Positions 50,816 through 63,700 of a stretch of 64,000 bases of DNA are shown here, one piece after another. Origin of the DNA: Pseudomonas sp. 8O (GTDB lineage Bacteria; Pseudomonadota; Gammaproteobacteria; Pseudomonadales; Pseudomonadaceae); NCBI RefSeq assembly GCF_902506495.1, contig NZ_LR733264.1, positions 1,539,312 through 1,603,311 on the forward strand. The letters are read 5' to 3'. Position 1 is the stretch's first letter. Each line of letters begins with the position of its first letter. The translations under genes were made by a program, and so were the position numbers. The notes below the pieces were generated by a model, which saw nothing but the letters and a program-made list of their open reading frames with translations, made no database searches and was not told the DNA's origin.

Positions 50816-52285
50816 TTACTGTGCAGCCTGCTGGTGTAGCCGCTCCACCTGCCAGCCGCCACCAAGGGCAGCGATCAACTGCACACTGGCCGTCAGTCGA
50901 CTACCGAGAAGCGTGAGGTTGGTGCGCTCGTTGTTCAGTGCGGTCGCCTGCACGGTGACCACGCTGTTGTAGTCGACGGTACCGGCGCGGTACTGGTTCT
51001 CGATCAGGCGCAGCGACTCGCGCGCCGCATCCAGCGCCTCCTGCTGCACCCCGCTCTCCTGCTCCAGCACGCGCAACTGCACCAGGTAATCCTCCACCTC
51101 ACGGAAGCTGTCCAGCACGGCCTGGCGGTATTGCGCCACGGTCTGGTCATAGGCCGCTTCGCTACGTTCCAGCTCCGCACGCCGCGCGCCGCCGTCGAAC
51201 AGAGTCAGTGCCAGTTGCGGGCCGAGCGACCAGAAGCGGTTGGGCACCTCGATCCAGTCGGCGAAGCTGCTGCCACGATAGCCACCGCTGGCCGAGATGC
51301 TCAGATCGGGGAACCAGGCCGCCTCCGCCACGCCGATCTGCGCGTTGGCAGCAATCACCCGGCGTTCGGCAGCGGCAACGTCAGGGCGGCGCTCGAGCAA
51401 CTGCGACGGCAGTGCCACGGGTACCTCGGGCAGTGCTGGCAGGCTTTGGCGCGGTGCGATGGACAGTTCGGCGGGGCTGACGCCGACCAGCACGGCAATG
51501 GCATGTTCGAGCTGCGCGCGCTGCCAATCGAGATCGATGGCCTGCGCCTGCGTACTCTTGAGCTGGGTGGTGGCTTGGCTCACGTCGGACTTGGGCACGA
51601 TACCGGCCCGATACTGGTTCTCGGTCAGGCGCAGAGAGCGCGCGTATGCCGCTACGGTGGCGTCGAGCAGCCGCTTCTGTTCGTCGAGGATGCGCAGTTG
51701 CAGGTAGTTCTGCACCAACTCGCTCTGCAGGCTCAGGCGCGCTGCGGCCAGGTCGGCGGCGCTGGCGTCGAACTCGGCACGACTGGACTCCAGGCCACGG
51801 CGCAGCTTGCCCCAGACATCCAGTTCCCAGGCGGCATTGAGCCCCAGCTCGTAGCTTTTCGAGATACTCGATGCGTTGGAACCACTGATACTCACTCCAT
51901 CGGCGGTGCGCAGGGTGCTGTCACCGCCGCCCTGCCCGGCTCGGGTCACCCCGGCGCTGCCGGACAATGTTGGATAGAAGCTGGCCCGCGCACCGCGCAC
52001 CAGTGCTCGCGCCTGGCGATACTGGGCCTCGGCTGCCGCCAGGTTCTGGTTGGACAGTTGCAGGCGTTCGACGAGCGCATTGAGCTCGGCATCGCCATAC
52101 AGTGCCCACCAGTTGCCACGTTCCAGGGCGTCTGCCGGTACGGCCGCCTTCCAGCCTTCGACCTGCTTGAACTGCGCAGGCGGCGCCAGTTCAGGGCGCT
52201 GATAATCAGGGCCCAGGGCGCAGCCGCCAAGCACGCCGGCCAGCAGCAGGGAGACGAGGGTTCGGGCGAAAGGAGCTCGGTTCAT
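50816..52285 (-). CDS. opmB: Outer membrane efflux channel OpmB (OprM/NodT family)
   Basis: A 489-residue outer membrane factor that forms the exit duct of a tripartite RND pump. The lipoprotein signal [10 protein letters not shown] puts the acylated Cys at residue 22. Both outer membrane efflux repeats are present ([19 protein letters not shown] and [20 protein letters not shown] among them, with ENQYRAGxVxxxxV twice). The ATG overlaps the muxC stop (ATGA). It is the last gene of a minus-strand operon. Confidence 0.92.
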   Translation of the reverse strand: MNRAPFARTLVSLLLAGVLGGCALGPDYQRPELAPPAQFKQVEGWKAAVPADALERGNWWALYGDAELNALVERLQLSNQNLAAAEAQYRQARALVRGARASFYPTLSGSAGVTRAGQGGGDSTLRTADGVSISGSNASSISKSYELGLNAAWELDVWGKLRRGLESSRAEFDASAADLAAARLSLQSELVQNYLQLRILDEQKRLLDATVAAYARSLRLTENQYRAGIVPKSDVSQATTQLKSTQAQAIDLDWQRAQLEHAIAVLVGVSPAELSIAPRQSLPALPEVPVALPSQLLERRPDVAAAERRVIAANAQIGVAEAAWFPDLSISASGGYRGSSFADWIEVPNRFWSLGPQLALTLFDGGARRAELERSEAAYDQTVAQYRQAVLDSFREVEDYLVQLRVLEQESGVQQEALDAARESLRLIENQYRAGTVDYNSVVTVQATALNNERTNLTLLGSRLTASVQLIAALGGGWQVERLHQQAAQ

Positions 52286-55200
52286 AGCGGATTTTCCAAC
52301 GAAGCATCGGTGCGCACGCCGCGCCAGCGATTGACGCGATGGCGCAGACGGTCGAAGTAGAGGTAGACCACCGGAGTGGTGTAGAGGGTCAGCATCTGGC
52401 TCAACACCAGGCCACCGACGATGGTGATACCCAGCGGCTGGCGCATCTCCGAACCCTCGGCACTGCCTAGCACCAGCGGCAAGGCGCCAAGAATCGCAGC
52501 CAGGGTGGTCATCATGATCGGTCGGAAACGCAGCAGACAGGCCTGGCGAATCGACTCCTGCGGGCTGAGGCGTTCGCCCCGCTCCAATTGCAGGGCCAGA
52601 TCGACCATCAGGATGGCGTTCTTCTTGACGATACCGATCAGCAGGAACAGGCCCAGCAGCGAAATCAGGCTGAACTCCATGCCGACCAGTTGCAGCGCGA
52701 GCAAGGCGCCAACCCCGGCCGAGGGCAAGGTAGAGAGAATGGTCAGCGGATGCACGTAACTCTCGTAGAGCACGCCCAGCACGATGTACACCACCACCAG
52801 TGCCAGCAGGATCATCAGCGGCTGATTGCCCTGGGTCTGCTGGAACGCAGCGCCAGTGCCCCCCATCATGCCCTGCACTTCGGTGGGTAGACCGACCCGC
52901 GCCACGGCGGCTTCGATGGCGCGACTGGCCTGATCGAGGCTGACACCCTCGGCCAGGGAGAAGCCGATGTTTTCGGCGGCGAACTGGCCCTGGTGGTTGA
53001 CCCGGTCCTCTTCCAGGCTGCGCTCCCAACGGGCGAAGGTGGACAGTGGCACCCGTGCGCCATCAGCGGTGATCAGCTGAATCTGGTCCAGCGCCTCGGG
53101 ATGCTGGGCGTAGCGCGGGTTGATCTCCATCACCACGCTGTACTGGTTCAGCGCCTCGTAGATGGTGGAAACCTGACGCTGGCTGAAGGCGTTGTTGAGC
53201 ACGGCGGTAATCATGCTCATCTCGACGCCCAGACGCTGCGCAGCCTCGCGGTCGACCACCAGGCGAATCTGCTGGGCGCCCTCGTTCTCGTTGGCGTCGA
53301 TATCGGTCAGCTCGGGCAACGCGCGCAGCGCATCACGCACCTTCGGCAGCCACGTCCGCAAGACGTCGAGATCGCCCGAGAGCAGCATGTATTCGTTCTC
53401 CGAGCTGCGCCCCTCGCGCCCACCGATCTGCAGATCCTGATCCGGCATGAGGAACATGCGCCCACCGGGCACTTTCGGCACAGTGGCGCGCAGGCGATTG
53501 ATGACCTGCTGCGATGACACGCCACGCTCCTCCACTGGCTTTAGCCGCACGATCATGAAGGCGTTGTTGATTCCCCCCGAGCCACCGATAAAGCCAGCCA
53601 CACTGTCCACCGCCGGGTCGGCCAAGACGGCATTGCGGAAAATCTCCATCTTCGGCTGCATGACCTGGAACGACAGGCCGTCATCACCACGGATAAAACC
53701 GATCAACTGGCCGGTATCCTGCTGCGGCATGAAGGTCTTGGGGATGCTGACGAACAGGTAGACGTTCAGCGCGATGGTGGCCAGCAGGCTGATCACCATC
53801 AGCAGCGAATGGCGCAGCGCCCAGTCCAACGAACGCCCGTAGACGGCCAGAACCCGTGCCTGCAGGCGGTCGCCCCATTGCTGCAGACGTCCGCGTGGCT
53901 GTTCGTCCTCGGCCTTGAGCCAGCGCGCGCACAGCATCGGCGTCAACGTCAACGACACCAGCAGGGAAATCACCACCGCCACTGCCAGGGTGATGGAGAA
54001 CTCGCGGAACAGCCGTTCGACGATACCGCCCATGAACAGGATGGAGATGAACACCGCCACCAGCGACAGGTTCATCGACAGCAGGGTGAACCCCACCTCG
54101 CGCGTGCCTTTGAAGGCCGCTGCCATCGGCTTCTCGCCGTTATGGATGTGCCGGGCGATGTTCTCCAGCACGACGATGGCATCGTCCACCACCAGCCCGG
54201 TGGCGATGATCAGCGCCATCAGCGACAGGTTGTTCAGCGAGAAACCCAGCAGGTACATGGCGGCGAAACTGCCGATCAGCGAAACCGGCACCGCCAGCGC
54301 CGGAATCAGTGCTGCGCGCCAGCGCCCGAGAAACGCCAACACCACCAGGATCACCAGGCCCACGGCAATCAGCAGGGTCTGTTCGGCCTCGTGCAGGGTG
54401 GCGCGGATAACCGGCGAGCGATCCATCGCCACCTCCAGCTCGACGCTGGCGGGGATCACCTCGCGCAGCGCCGGCAGCTCGGCACGGATGTCGCTGATGG
54501 TCTGCAGGATATTCGCCCCGCTCTGCCGGTTGATCACCAGCAGCACCGCCTCCTTGTCGTTGTAGAAGCCGCTGTTATAGCGGTCCTCGACGCCATCGGT
54601 AACCGTGGCCACGTCGCCCAGGCGCACGGCGGCGCCATCCTGGTAGCGGATGATCATCGGCAGGTAATCGGCGGCCTTGGCCAACTGATCGTTGGCCTGT
54701 ACCTGCCAGCGGCGCTGTGCATCCTCGACCGCGCCCTTGGGACGCAGGACGTTGCTGGCCGCGATGGTCTGGCGCACTTCGTCCAGCGCGATGCCATAGT
54801 GATCGAGCAGGCGCGGCTCCAGGGAAACCCGTACCGCTGGCAGCGAACTACCACCGACTTGCACCTCGCCCACGCCGCCAACCTGGGACAGCTTCTGCGC
54901 CAGGATGGTCGAGGCCACGTCGTACAGCTGGCCCTTGTTCAGCGTGGTACTGCTCAACGACAGCACCATGATCGGTGCCTGTGACGGGTTGATCTTGCGG
55001 TAGTTGGGCATGGTGCGCATGCCGCTGGGCAGCAGTTCGCGCGCCGCGTTGATCGCCGCCTGGACCTCGCGCGCGGCGGTGTTGATGTCCTTGTCCAGAT
55101 CGAACTGGATCATGATCCGCGTGCTGCCCTGGCTGCTGCGGCTGTTCATCTGGCTGACCCCGGCAATCGAGCCGAGCGAGCGCTCCAGCGGCGTGGCCAC

Positions 55201-55386
55201 GGTCGAGGCCATGATCTGCGGACTGGCCCCTGGCAGGCTGGCCTGCACGGTGATGGTGGGGAAATCCATCTGCGGTAGCGGCGCCACCGGCAGCAGGCCG
55301 AAGCTGACGCCACCGAGCAGCATGATCGCCAGGCTCAGCAGCAGGGTCGCCACCGGGCGGCGGATAAAGGGGGCGGAGAGGTTCAT
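52282..55386 (-). CDS. muxC: RND efflux pump inner membrane subunit MuxC-type
   Basis: A 1034-residue proton-driven RND transporter of the MdtC/MuxC type, which forms mixed trimers with MuxB. The proton-relay Asp pair is in [14 protein letters not shown] (about residues 399-412); other family blocks are the N-terminal [17 protein letters not shown] and [20 protein letters not shown]. In P. aeruginosa MuxABC-OpmB affects resistance to several antibiotics; specific substrates here are not known. The gene follows muxB after a 106-base gap carrying a REP pair. Confidence 0.93.
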   Translation of the reverse strand: MNLSAPFIRRPVATLLLSLAIMLLGGVSFGLLPVAPLPQMDFPTITVQASLPGASPQIMASTVATPLERSLGSIAGVSQMNSRSSQGSTRIMIQFDLDKDINTAAREVQAAINAARELLPSGMRTMPNYRKINPSQAPIMVLSLSSTTLNKGQLYDVASTILAQKLSQVGGVGEVQVGGSSLPAVRVSLEPRLLDHYGIALDEVRQTIAASNVLRPKGAVEDAQRRWQVQANDQLAKAADYLPMIIRYQDGAAVRLGDVATVTDGVEDRYNSGFYNDKEAVLLVINRQSGANILQTISDIRAELPALREVIPASVELEVAMDRSPVIRATLHEAEQTLLIAVGLVILVVLAFLGRWRAALIPALAVPVSLIGSFAAMYLLGFSLNNLSLMALIIATGLVVDDAIVVLENIARHIHNGEKPMAAAFKGTREVGFTLLSMNLSLVAVFISILFMGGIVERLFREFSITLAVAVVISLLVSLTLTPMLCARWLKAEDEQPRGRLQQWGDRLQARVLAVYGRSLDWALRHSLLMVISLLATIALNVYLFVSIPKTFMPQQDTGQLIGFIRGDDGLSFQVMQPKMEIFRNAVLADPAVDSVAGFIGGSGGINNAFMIVRLKPVEERGVSSQQVINRLRATVPKVPGGRMFLMPDQDLQIGGREGRSSENEYMLLSGDLDVLRTWLPKVRDALRALPELTDIDANENEGAQQIRLVVDREAAQRLGVEMSMITAVLNNAFSQRQVSTIYEALNQYSVVMEINPRYAQHPEALDQIQLITADGARVPLSTFARWERSLEEDRVNHQGQFAAENIGFSLAEGVSLDQASRAIEAAVARVGLPTEVQGMMGGTGAAFQQTQGNQPLMILLALVVVYIVLGVLYESYVHPLTILSTLPSAGVGALLALQLVGMEFSLISLLGLFLLIGIVKKNAILMVDLALQLERGERLSPQESIRQACLLRFRPIMMTTLAAILGALPLVLGSAEGSEMRQPLGITIVGGLVLSQMLTLYTTPVVYLYFDRLRHRVNRWRGVRTDASLENPL

Positions 55387-55420
55387 GCGTGATGGGCCCC
55401 GCCAAGGCTTCGCCGATCAC

Positions 55421-55483
55421 GTAGGAGCGGCTTCAGCCGCGAATCCCCTGCCCCCGCCTGTTCGCGGCTGAAGCCGCTCCTAC
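55421..55483. repeat. Inverted REP pair between muxB and muxC
   Basis: Two 23-base arms (GTAGGAGCGGCTTCAGCCGC plus GAA, and the exact complement at 55461-55483) surround a 17-base loop. Each arm itself holds a GCGGCTTCAGCCGC palindrome, the layout of a REPIN. The unit lies inside the operon. Confidence 0.85.
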
Positions 55484-55492
55484 GGGCCTGGG

Positions 55493-58400
55493 TCATACCG
55501 CCACCCCCGACGCGCTGCGCCCCGTGGCCCGCCGCGACAGGCGATCGAAGTACAGGTAGATCACCGGCGTGGTGAACAGCGTCAGCACCTGGCTGACCAG
55601 CAGGCCCCCGACCATCACCAGGCCCAACGGCTGGCGCAACTCGGCGCCTGAGCCCGAGGCGAGCATTAGCGGAATGGCGCCGAACAGCGCTGCCAGGGTG
55701 GTCATCAGGATCGGCCGAAAGCGCAGCAGCGCCGCCTGGTAGATCGCCGCTTCTGGCGCCATGCCCTGGTTGCGCTCGGCCTCGAGGGCGAAGTCGATCA
55801 TCATGATCGCGTTCTTCTTGACGATACCGATCAGCAGGATGATGCCGATGATGGCGATCAATCCCAGGTCGTTACCCGTCAGCAATAGCGCCAGCAGTGC
55901 CCCGACACCCGCTGAAGGCAAGGTGGAAAGTATGGTGATCGGGTGGATGTAGCTCTCGTAAAGCACGCCAAGCACGATGTACATGGTGACGATGGCCGCC
56001 AGGATCAGCAGCAAGGTCGACGACAGCGATGCGCGGAACGCTTCGGCAGCACCCTGGAACTGGGTGTCGATGCCACCGGGCAGGCCGATTTCCTGCTCGA
56101 CCCGCTCGATCACGGCGACCGCTTCGCCCAGCGAGACGCCCGGCGCCAGGTTGAACGACAGGGTCACCGCCGGGAACTGCCCGATATGGTTGATCAGCAG
56201 ACTGGCCGGGCGCTCCTCGATATGCGCCAGGGACGACAGCGGCACCTGCTGGCCGTCACCGGTGGCCACATGGATCTGGCGCAGCGCGGCCAGGCCGATA
56301 CGCCCGCCATCGCGACTTTCCAGCACCACGCGGTACTGGCTGGCCTGGGTGTAGATGGTGCTGATCTGGCGCTGGCCGAAAGCGTCGTACAGGGCATTGT
56401 CGATGGTGCCAACGTTGATGCCCAAGCGCGCGGCGGCGTCGCGGTCGATATCCAGGTACACCTGCAAGCCACGGTTCTGCAGGTCGCTGGCCACGTCGGT
56501 CAGCTCTGGCTGCTCGCGCAGCACTTCGACCAGACGCGGCGTCCAGGTTTCCAGCAACTGGTTGTCAGGCGATTCCAGGGTGAACTGGAACTGGGTGCGG
56601 CTGATGCGATCTTCGATGGTCAGGTCCTGCACCGGCTGCATGAACAGCTCGATACCGGGAATCTTCGCCAACTCCGGACGCAGACGCTCGATCACCTCGC
56701 TGGCGGTGACATCACGTTCGGCGTGGGTCTTCAGGTTGATCAGCAGGCGGCCGCTGTTGAGCGTCGGGTTGTCGCCGTCGACGCCAATCGACGAGGACAG
56801 GCTGGCCACTGCCGGATCGCGCAGGATCACATCCGCCAGACGCTGTTGACGCTCGCTCATGGCGGCAAAGGAGATCGACTGTGGCGCCTCGGAAATGCCC
56901 TGGATCACGCCGGTGTCCTGCACCGGGAAGAAGCCCTTGGGCACCGCCATATACAGCAGCACGGTCAGCCCCAGGGTCGCCACGGCCACCAGCAGGGTCA
57001 GCGGCTGATGCTTGAGCACCCACTGCAAGCACACGCCATAGCGCTCGATCATCGCATCGATGGCGCCACCAGCGGCGTGATAGAAGCGCCCTTCCTGATC
57101 GGGTTTCTCGGCCTTGAGCAGGCGCGCGCACATCATCGGCGTGAGAGTCAGCGACACCACCAGGGAAATCATGATGGCCACGGCCAGGGTGATGGCGAAC
57201 TCGCGGAACAACCGGCCGACCACATCGGCCATGAACAGCAACGGAATCAGTACGGCAATCAGCGACAGGGTCAGCGAAACCAGGGTGAAGCCGATCTGCC
57301 GGGCACCCTTGAGCGCGGCGTTCAGCGGCGTTTCACCCTCCTCCAGATGACGGGCGATGTTCTCCAGCATGACGATGGCATCGTCGACCACGAAGCCAGT
57401 GGCGATGGTCAGCGCCATCAGCGTCAGGTTGTTGATGGTGAAGCCTGCCAGGTACATCACGCCGAAGGTGCCGATCAGCGACAGCGGCACGACGATGGAC
57501 GGGATGATGGTCGCCGACAGCTTGCGCAGGAACAGGAACGTCACCATCACCACCAGGGCGATGGCCAGCAGCAGCTCGTGCTGCACGTCACGCACCGCTG
57601 CACGGATGGTCTGCGTACGGTCGGTAAGCACCTTGACTTCGACGCTGGCCGGCAGGCCTTCGGTCAGGTGCGGCAACAGGGTCTGGATACGGTCGACCAC
57701 GTCGATCACGTTGGCGCCAGGCTGGCGCTGCACGTTGACCAGTACCGCCTGATTGCGGTTGGCCCAGGCAGCCAGGCGCTCGTTCTCGGCGCCATCGAGG
57801 ATCTCGGCGACATCCTTCAAGCGTAGCGCCGAGCCGTTCTCATAGTGGAGGATCAGCTCGCGGTATTCCTCGACGGATTTCAGCTGGTCGTTGGCATCGA
57901 GCTGGGAAACTCGCGTGGGTCCATCGAAGTTACCCTTGGGCTGATTGACATTGCTGGCGGTGATCAGGCTGCGCACATCGGCAAGGCTAAGCCCATAGGA
58001 AGCGAGCGCCTCCGGGTTGACGCGAATGCGCACCGCCGGACGTTGCCCGCCGGCCAGGGTCACCAGGCCGACACCGCTGGTTTGCGCCAGTTTCTGCGCC
58101 AGGCGGGTATCGACCAGGTCGTTGACCTGCGGCAGCGGCATCGTCGCCGAACTTATCGCCAGGGTCAGCACCGGCGTGTCGGCCGGGTTGACCTTGTTGT
58201 ATACCGGCGGCGCCGGCAGATCGCCGGGCAGCAGGTTGCTCGCCGCGTTGATCGCTGCCTGCACTTCCTGCTCGGCCACCGCCAGGGAAACGTCCAGGTT
58301 GAAGCGCAGGGTGATCACCGAGGCGCCACCCGAGCTGGTCGAGGACATCTGCTTGAGCCCGGCCATCTGCCCGAACTGGCGCTCCAGCGGCGCCGTCACG

Positions 58401-58585
58401 GCACTGGTCATCACATCCGGGCTGGCGCCTGGGTACAGGGTCAGCACGCGGATGGTCGGATAATCCACCTCCGGCAGCGCCGACACCGGCAGCAGGCGAT
58501 AGGCGATCAGGCCACTGAGGAAGATCGCCACCATCAACAGCGTGGTGGCGACCGGCCGCAGGATGAAGGGGCGGGAGATGTTCAT
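55493..58585 (-). CDS. muxB: RND efflux pump inner membrane subunit MuxB-type
   Basis: A 1030-residue RND transporter, the MdtB/MuxB partner. The Asp pair is in [14 protein letters not shown]; the N-terminus [19 protein letters not shown] and [20 protein letters not shown] are typical. The two paralogues share sequence over their whole length but differ clearly. The ATG overlaps the muxA stop (ATGA), so muxA and muxB are coupled. muxC is separated by the REP pair. Confidence 0.93.
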   Translation of the reverse strand: MNISRPFILRPVATTLLMVAIFLSGLIAYRLLPVSALPEVDYPTIRVLTLYPGASPDVMTSAVTAPLERQFGQMAGLKQMSSTSSGGASVITLRFNLDVSLAVAEQEVQAAINAASNLLPGDLPAPPVYNKVNPADTPVLTLAISSATMPLPQVNDLVDTRLAQKLAQTSGVGLVTLAGGQRPAVRIRVNPEALASYGLSLADVRSLITASNVNQPKGNFDGPTRVSQLDANDQLKSVEEYRELILHYENGSALRLKDVAEILDGAENERLAAWANRNQAVLVNVQRQPGANVIDVVDRIQTLLPHLTEGLPASVEVKVLTDRTQTIRAAVRDVQHELLLAIALVVMVTFLFLRKLSATIIPSIVVPLSLIGTFGVMYLAGFTINNLTLMALTIATGFVVDDAIVMLENIARHLEEGETPLNAALKGARQIGFTLVSLTLSLIAVLIPLLFMADVVGRLFREFAITLAVAIMISLVVSLTLTPMMCARLLKAEKPDQEGRFYHAAGGAIDAMIERYGVCLQWVLKHQPLTLLVAVATLGLTVLLYMAVPKGFFPVQDTGVIQGISEAPQSISFAAMSERQQRLADVILRDPAVASLSSSIGVDGDNPTLNSGRLLINLKTHAERDVTASEVIERLRPELAKIPGIELFMQPVQDLTIEDRISRTQFQFTLESPDNQLLETWTPRLVEVLREQPELTDVASDLQNRGLQVYLDIDRDAAARLGINVGTIDNALYDAFGQRQISTIYTQASQYRVVLESRDGGRIGLAALRQIHVATGDGQQVPLSSLAHIEERPASLLINHIGQFPAVTLSFNLAPGVSLGEAVAVIERVEQEIGLPGGIDTQFQGAAEAFRASLSSTLLLILAAIVTMYIVLGVLYESYIHPITILSTLPSAGVGALLALLLTGNDLGLIAIIGIILLIGIVKKNAIMMIDFALEAERNQGMAPEAAIYQAALLRFRPILMTTLAALFGAIPLMLASGSGAELRQPLGLVMVGGLLVSQVLTLFTTPVIYLYFDRLSRRATGRSASGVAV

Positions 58586-59811
58586 GCGTCGTTCCGCGCG
58601 GCGGCCCGGCCAGGCTCAGCCTGCCCCTCGCTGTCGGATTCCTGCACGGCAGTCGGGTCGACCACCTCCACTTCGCTGCCGTCACGCAGGCGGTCGGTGC
58701 CCTCCATGACCACCCGCTCGCCCTGCTGCACGCCCTCGTTGACCATGCTGCGTTCAGCATCGCTGGCGACGATGGTGACCGGACGGATGCTCACCTTGTT
58801 ATCGTCACCCACGACATAGACGAAGGTGCCCTGGGTGCCGAACTGCACCGCAGCAGATGGGACGATAGTGGCGGCCTCGCGGGTTTCAACGCGCAGACGC
58901 ACGTTGACGAACTGGTTGGGGAAGAGCATCTGCTCGGCGTTGTCGAAGCGCGCCTTGAGTTTGACCGTACCGGTGGTGGTGTCGATCTGGTTATCCAGGC
59001 TTTCCAGCACGCCCTCGGCCAGTTTCATGCGCTCGCCACGGTCCCAGGCCTCGACGGCCAGGGTCGCGCCGTCGCGGCGGCGCTGCAGCACGGCAGGCAG
59101 GTCACCCTCGGGGATGGTGAAGATCACCGAGATAGGATCGGCCTGGGTAATCACCACCAGCGGCGTGGTATCACCGCTGCTGACCAGATTGCCTATATCC
59201 AGCTGACGCAACCCCAGGCGACCGTCGATGGGCGCGCGAATCTGGGTAAAGTCGAGGTTGAGTTTGGCCGTGGCGACGTCGGCCTGGTTGCTCTGCAGGC
59301 TGCCACGGTACTGATTGACCAGCGCCTGCTGCGTATCCAGGGTCTGCTTGGCGATGCTGTCTTCTTCATACAGCCCCTTGTAACGCTGCAGATCCAGCTC
59401 GGCGTTCTTCAGTTGCGCCTGGTTTTCCTGCAACGCCCCCTGCGCCTGCTGCAAGGCCACCTTATAAGGACGTGGGTCGATCACCGCCAGCAGGTCGCCA
59501 GCCTTGACCTGCTGGCCCTCGTCGAACAGCACCTTGACCAGTTCCCCGTCGACCCGCGAGCGCACATTGACCGTGTTGTAGGACGTTACCGTGCCAAGCG
59601 CCTTGAGTTCGATGGCGAACTCACCCTGTTTGACCTCGGCCAGGCGCACCGGCACCGGGCCCATATCGCCGAAACGACCACGGCCCATCTGCTGGCTTTC
59701 TGGCGTGCTCGGCCAGAACCACCACAGCAGCAGAAGCAAAATGGCGAGCAGGGCCAGGCCGATCAGCCATTGGCGGGAGGAATTCGAGGAGGACAGGGAA
59801 GCATTCGACAT
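58582..59811 (-). CDS. muxA: RND efflux periplasmic adaptor MuxA
   Basis: A 409-residue membrane fusion protein that links the RND pump to OpmB. One N-terminal membrane anchor (about residues 16-33, [19 protein letters not shown]) replaces the lipobox of the MexA type, as in MdtA. The biotinyl/lipoyl-like halves ([22 protein letters not shown] and [21 protein letters not shown]) flank a helical hairpin. The ATG at 59811 is chosen for similarity to MdtA/MuxA starts; a GTG 45 bases upstream is an alternative. It heads the operon muxA-muxB-muxC-opmB. Confidence 0.92.
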   Translation of the reverse strand: MSNASLSSSNSSRQWLIGLALLAILLLLLWWFWPSTPESQQMGRGRFGDMGPVPVRLAEVKQGEFAIELKALGTVTSYNTVNVRSRVDGELVKVLFDEGQQVKAGDLLAVIDPRPYKVALQQAQGALQENQAQLKNAELDLQRYKGLYEEDSIAKQTLDTQQALVNQYRGSLQSNQADVATAKLNLDFTQIRAPIDGRLGLRQLDIGNLVSSGDTTPLVVITQADPISVIFTIPEGDLPAVLQRRRDGATLAVEAWDRGERMKLAEGVLESLDNQIDTTTGTVKLKARFDNAEQMLFPNQFVNVRLRVETREAATIVPSAAVQFGTQGTFVYVVGDDNKVSIRPVTIVASDAERSMVNEGVQQGERVVMEGTDRLRDGSEVEVVDPTAVQESDSEGQAEPGRAAARNDA

Positions 59812-59995
59812 GGCAGGCGCAATATCACTTTTGATGGGAGTCGGCACGATAAGCACTGGCCCGCGTCAAGCAAAGCCCATTTACCCGCTTTTTACCCTCC
59901 CCTTACGTTACTAACTGTTTGTGTCCGCAATAAATTCTTGCGCTGGCAAGAGACTGTCGAGGTGCCCGGACGTTCGTTTGGGTACACAAATAAAA

Positions 59996-60016
59996 ACGGC
60001 CTGCAAAGCAGGCCGT
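59996..60016 (-). terminator. Intrinsic terminator of tpx
   Basis: ACGGCCTGC pairs with GCAGGCCGT over a 3-nt loop. On the minus strand it is followed by a run of T, 19 bases after the tpx stop. Confidence 0.88.
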
Positions 60017-60034
60017 CTGTTTTTTGCGTGCCGC

Positions 60035-60535
60035 TTACTTGAGCGCGGCCAAGGCAGCTGCATAGTTCGGCTCGTCGGCGATTTCGCCGACCAGCTCGCT
60101 GTGCAGCACCTTGTCGTTTTCATCCAGCACGACTACCGCGCGAGCAGCCAGACCGGTCAGCGGGCCGCTGGCAATGGCCACGCCGTAGTTCTTGAGGAAG
60201 TCGGCACCGCGCAGACTGGACAGGTTGACCACGCTGTCCAGGCCTTCGGCACCGCAGAAGCGCGCCTGGGCGAATGGCAGGTCAGCGGAGATGCACAGCA
60301 CCACGGTGTTGTTCAGTTGGCCGGCTTCGGCATTGAACTTGCGCACGGAGGTGGCGCAGGTTGGGGTGTCAACGCTGGGGAAGATGTTCAGCACCTTGCG
60401 CTTGCCGGCCAGGCTGGCCAGGGTGACGTCGCTCAGGTCGCCAGCGACCAGGCTGAAGGCCGGCGCCTGTTGGCCGGTCTGCGGCAGTTGACCATCGACC
60501 TGCACCGGGTTGCCTTTGAGAGTGACTTGCGCCAT
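60035..60535 (-). CDS. tpx: Thiol peroxidase (atypical 2-Cys peroxiredoxin)
   Basis: A 166-residue peroxidase that reduces hydrogen peroxide and organic hydroperoxides, recycled by thioredoxin. The peroxidatic Cys60 is in [14 protein letters not shown] and the resolving Cys94 in [11 protein letters not shown], as in E. coli Tpx (C61/C95). A further Cys81 is also present. AAGGA lies upstream of the ATG at 60535. The longer in-frame start at 60571 is not conserved. It is monocistronic with its own terminator. Confidence 0.96.
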   Translation of the reverse strand: MAQVTLKGNPVQVDGQLPQTGQQAPAFSLVAGDLSDVTLASLAGKRKVLNIFPSVDTPTCATSVRKFNAEAGQLNNTVVLCISADLPFAQARFCGAEGLDSVVNLSSLRGADFLKNYGVAIASGPLTGLAARAVVVLDENDKVLHSELVGEIADEPNYAAALAALK

Positions 60536-60709
60536 GGGAGTTTCCTTATCGTTCAGGGAGTTGAAGGGCAAATGTGTGACATGGGATTCGCCGAGGCGAA
60601 GGGTCCATCGAATGGCAGGTCACGGCCCGACCATGCGTCCAGACTAGCGCAGAAGCGCCGGCGATACACCCGCGGTCAAGTAGGGATTTAGCAAAAGACC
60701 GCGCGCCCA

Positions 60710-63700
60710 TCAGAAATCCCGTCGGTAGAACAGATCGAGCGAACTGGCCAGGCCGCTGGCGGCCTCAAGGTACAGGCGCCGGCTAAGCTCGTAACGCAGG
60801 GCGATGGTGTTGGCCGGCTCGAACACACCTACGCCATAACGAAGACTGAGACGCTCGGTGATATTGCCGCTGGCCACCACGCTGGTAGTCACGCCACTGC
60901 CCTCGGTGTCGAGCTGGAAATCCTGAATACCCAGGCGGTTCGCCAGGCTGGTGGTGAGCGAACTGCTGCCGGCCAGACCGAGCGCCAGCGCGGCCTGACC
61001 AAGCATGCTGTTGTCACCGGCGCTCTGCCCCAAAGGCCGGCCCAGCACCAGATAGGACAGCGCCTGCTCCTGGCTCATGGCCGGCTCGGCGAAGACCGTG
61101 GTGCTGGGCTGCTCGGCACTGCCGGACAGGCGGATACCCGCGACGACCGTGTCGACCCGACGAATCGCTTCCACATCGAGGAACGGCTGATCGATAGGGC
61201 CGGTAAACAACAGTCGCGCGCGCCGAATGGTCAGGCGCTGGCCGTAGGCGCGATAGCGACCCTTGACCAGGTCCAGCTCACCGCGAGTATCGAGGTTATC
61301 GCCGATGTGTACACGCCCACGCAGGTCGGCAGTCAGGCCGAAACCGCTGAACGCCAGCTTGTCCTGCCCCACTTCGACATCGACATCCATGGCGATACCC
61401 ATGCCCTGCTCGGCTTCGGGCACTTCACTTCCAACCACCCGCGCATCACCAGAGACCTTCACCGTAGAAGGCGGCAGTTCACGTACGCTGATCAGGCCAC
61501 GCGGCACGCCCACCTTGCCACTGACGGCCAGGCGCTGGGCGCGCAGCTGCAATTGCAGATCAGGCTCGACTTCCAACTCGGCATAGGGCTCGACCTTCAC
61601 CGGCAAGCGCTGCCCCTGCACCGCCAGATCGCCGCTCAACCCCTCACGCCAGGTCAATTCGCCTCGTAGATTGCCACGCCCCTGCTCACCGCTGCGCCAG
61701 TCGCCGGAGAGCTGCACCTGCTCGCCCGCGATCAACGCCTGCAATTGCAGGTTCTCAAGGCTGATCGGCAGTTCGCTCCCGGACAGCTCGCCGCCGTCCA
61801 GACGCAGTTGGCCATTGATCTGGGGGGCCAACAGATGGCCGGTTATGCTGCCGTTGCCCTGCAGTTTGCCTTCAAGCTTTTCCGCCATCGGCACGAAAGG
61901 ACGCAGTACGGCCAGATCGAAACCGCCAAGGCGAAACTCACCGCTGACCGGCTTGTTCGCCGGGCGCGGATCGATCTGCGCTTGCAACACCAACTCACCC
62001 AGGCGGGCGCTGACGAAACGCAGTTGGCTTTCTACCCGTCGCGGGCGCAGCGTGCTGTCCAGACGCAGGCTGTCGTAGGGAAAATCCAGCCACTGCTCTT
62101 CATCCGGCTGACGAATACGCAGATTGCCAGCACCGGCATCGAGCACGACCTGGCCATTGGGGCCGCTCTCGGGTAGATCGACCTTGAGCTGACCATCCAG
62201 GCGCCCCTGCCAGGCGAAATCCTCAGGCAGCCAGGGTTGCAGGCTGGCCAGGGGGAAATTCTCCAGGCGCCAGTCCAGGCTGGGCTGCGGCATCAGCCGT
62301 TGCTGCCCGCCGCACAGGCTGGCATCGCCGGCTTGCCAGCAATGCGCGCCGAGATTCAAGCGGCCGCTGGCCAGGCGCTCCAGAGTCGCAGCCTGCTGCA
62401 GTTGCCAGTCCTGGCCACCGCTCTGCACGCGACCACTGGCAATGCGCCCGCGCCAATCGCCCTGCTCGTTGAGGTTGCCGTCCAGGGCCAGGGCCAGTTG
62501 CAGCAGCGGGCCTTGCAACTCCACCTCCAGCGCCTGGCGGCGCTGATCGCCACGGCCATCGGCCTGCAAGCGCCCAAGATAGGTGTCGCCAATGCGGATA
62601 CCGCGCACGTTCAAGGCGATGCGCGCCTGCTGACGGGAGTCCAGCGTCGCGTCCAGTTGCAGGCGCCGCAGGCTGGGGTCACCAAAGGCCAGGCGCTCAC
62701 CGCTCAGCGCAAGCTGGCCTTGCGGCGCCTGCAAGGTGCCGGCCAGGGACAGCTGGCCCTGCATCTGCCCTTGCAGACCGGGCCAGAGCTGTCCAAGACG
62801 CGGCAAGGCCAGCTTCAACTGACCACGCAGACGTGAATCCAGCGAGCCATTGCCGCTGATCCGGTTGTCGCCCATGCGTACCAGCAGCTGCTCGAGCTGC
62901 CACTGCTCGCCAGCGCCGGCACCCTTTACCTGCAATTGCGCCGGCTGGCCTCGCAGGCGGCCATTGAGGTCGATATTGGCCGTGGCCTGTAGCGCACCGG
63001 CATTGAAGCTGCCCGAGGTGTTCAGCGGCCCGGCCAGGTTGCCCGGCATCTGCGCCAGCCAGTAACCCGGGTCGAGGGCGCGAAGCTGCAGCATGGCCTG
63101 CCAGTCGAAACCTTCGGCAAAACCGACCTTGACCACACCCTCGGCGCGGCCCTGACCGGCCACCAACTGCACTTGCGGCAGACTGACCTGATCAAGATCG
63201 CCACTGACCGGACTGCTCAGGCTGAAGTCCCCCGCCGGCCCCTGCAATTGCGCAGCGAAGTTACCCAGGTAATTGCCTTCGCTGTAGCTGACTTCGGCCT
63301 GAAGTTGCTGCAATGCCACGGGTGGTGACTGGTCCAGCGGGTACAGGCGCTGCCAGGGAAAATTCAGCCAATCGAGCGTGGCGTCGGCCTGAAACGCCTC
63401 GCTCCAGGCGAGCACTCCGGTGAGCTGCAGGTGCTGCTGATCCTCAGCCTCGATGCGCAGCAATTCGATGTCCGCGCCCTTGGCATCGACCCGTCCGCGC
63501 AATGTCAGCGGCATCGGCGCCTCCTCGGCGGGCAGATTGGCGCTACCGTCGATTCGATAGCCGCCGCTCAGGTCACCTTTTGCCGACAACGTCAGCGTCT
63601 GCAGGTGCAGCGTCTGCCGCAAAGCACTGCTGGCCTGGAAACTCTGGCTGGTCAGGCGCAGTTCGGCGGGCAGGTGTTCGGCCAGCGCCTGCACCTGCCC

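Noticed and set aside
55943..57826. A 627-codon plus-strand open frame opposite muxB
   Set aside because: The RND protein on the minus strand is unambiguous; the shadow is rich in Gln, His and Arg without any motif.
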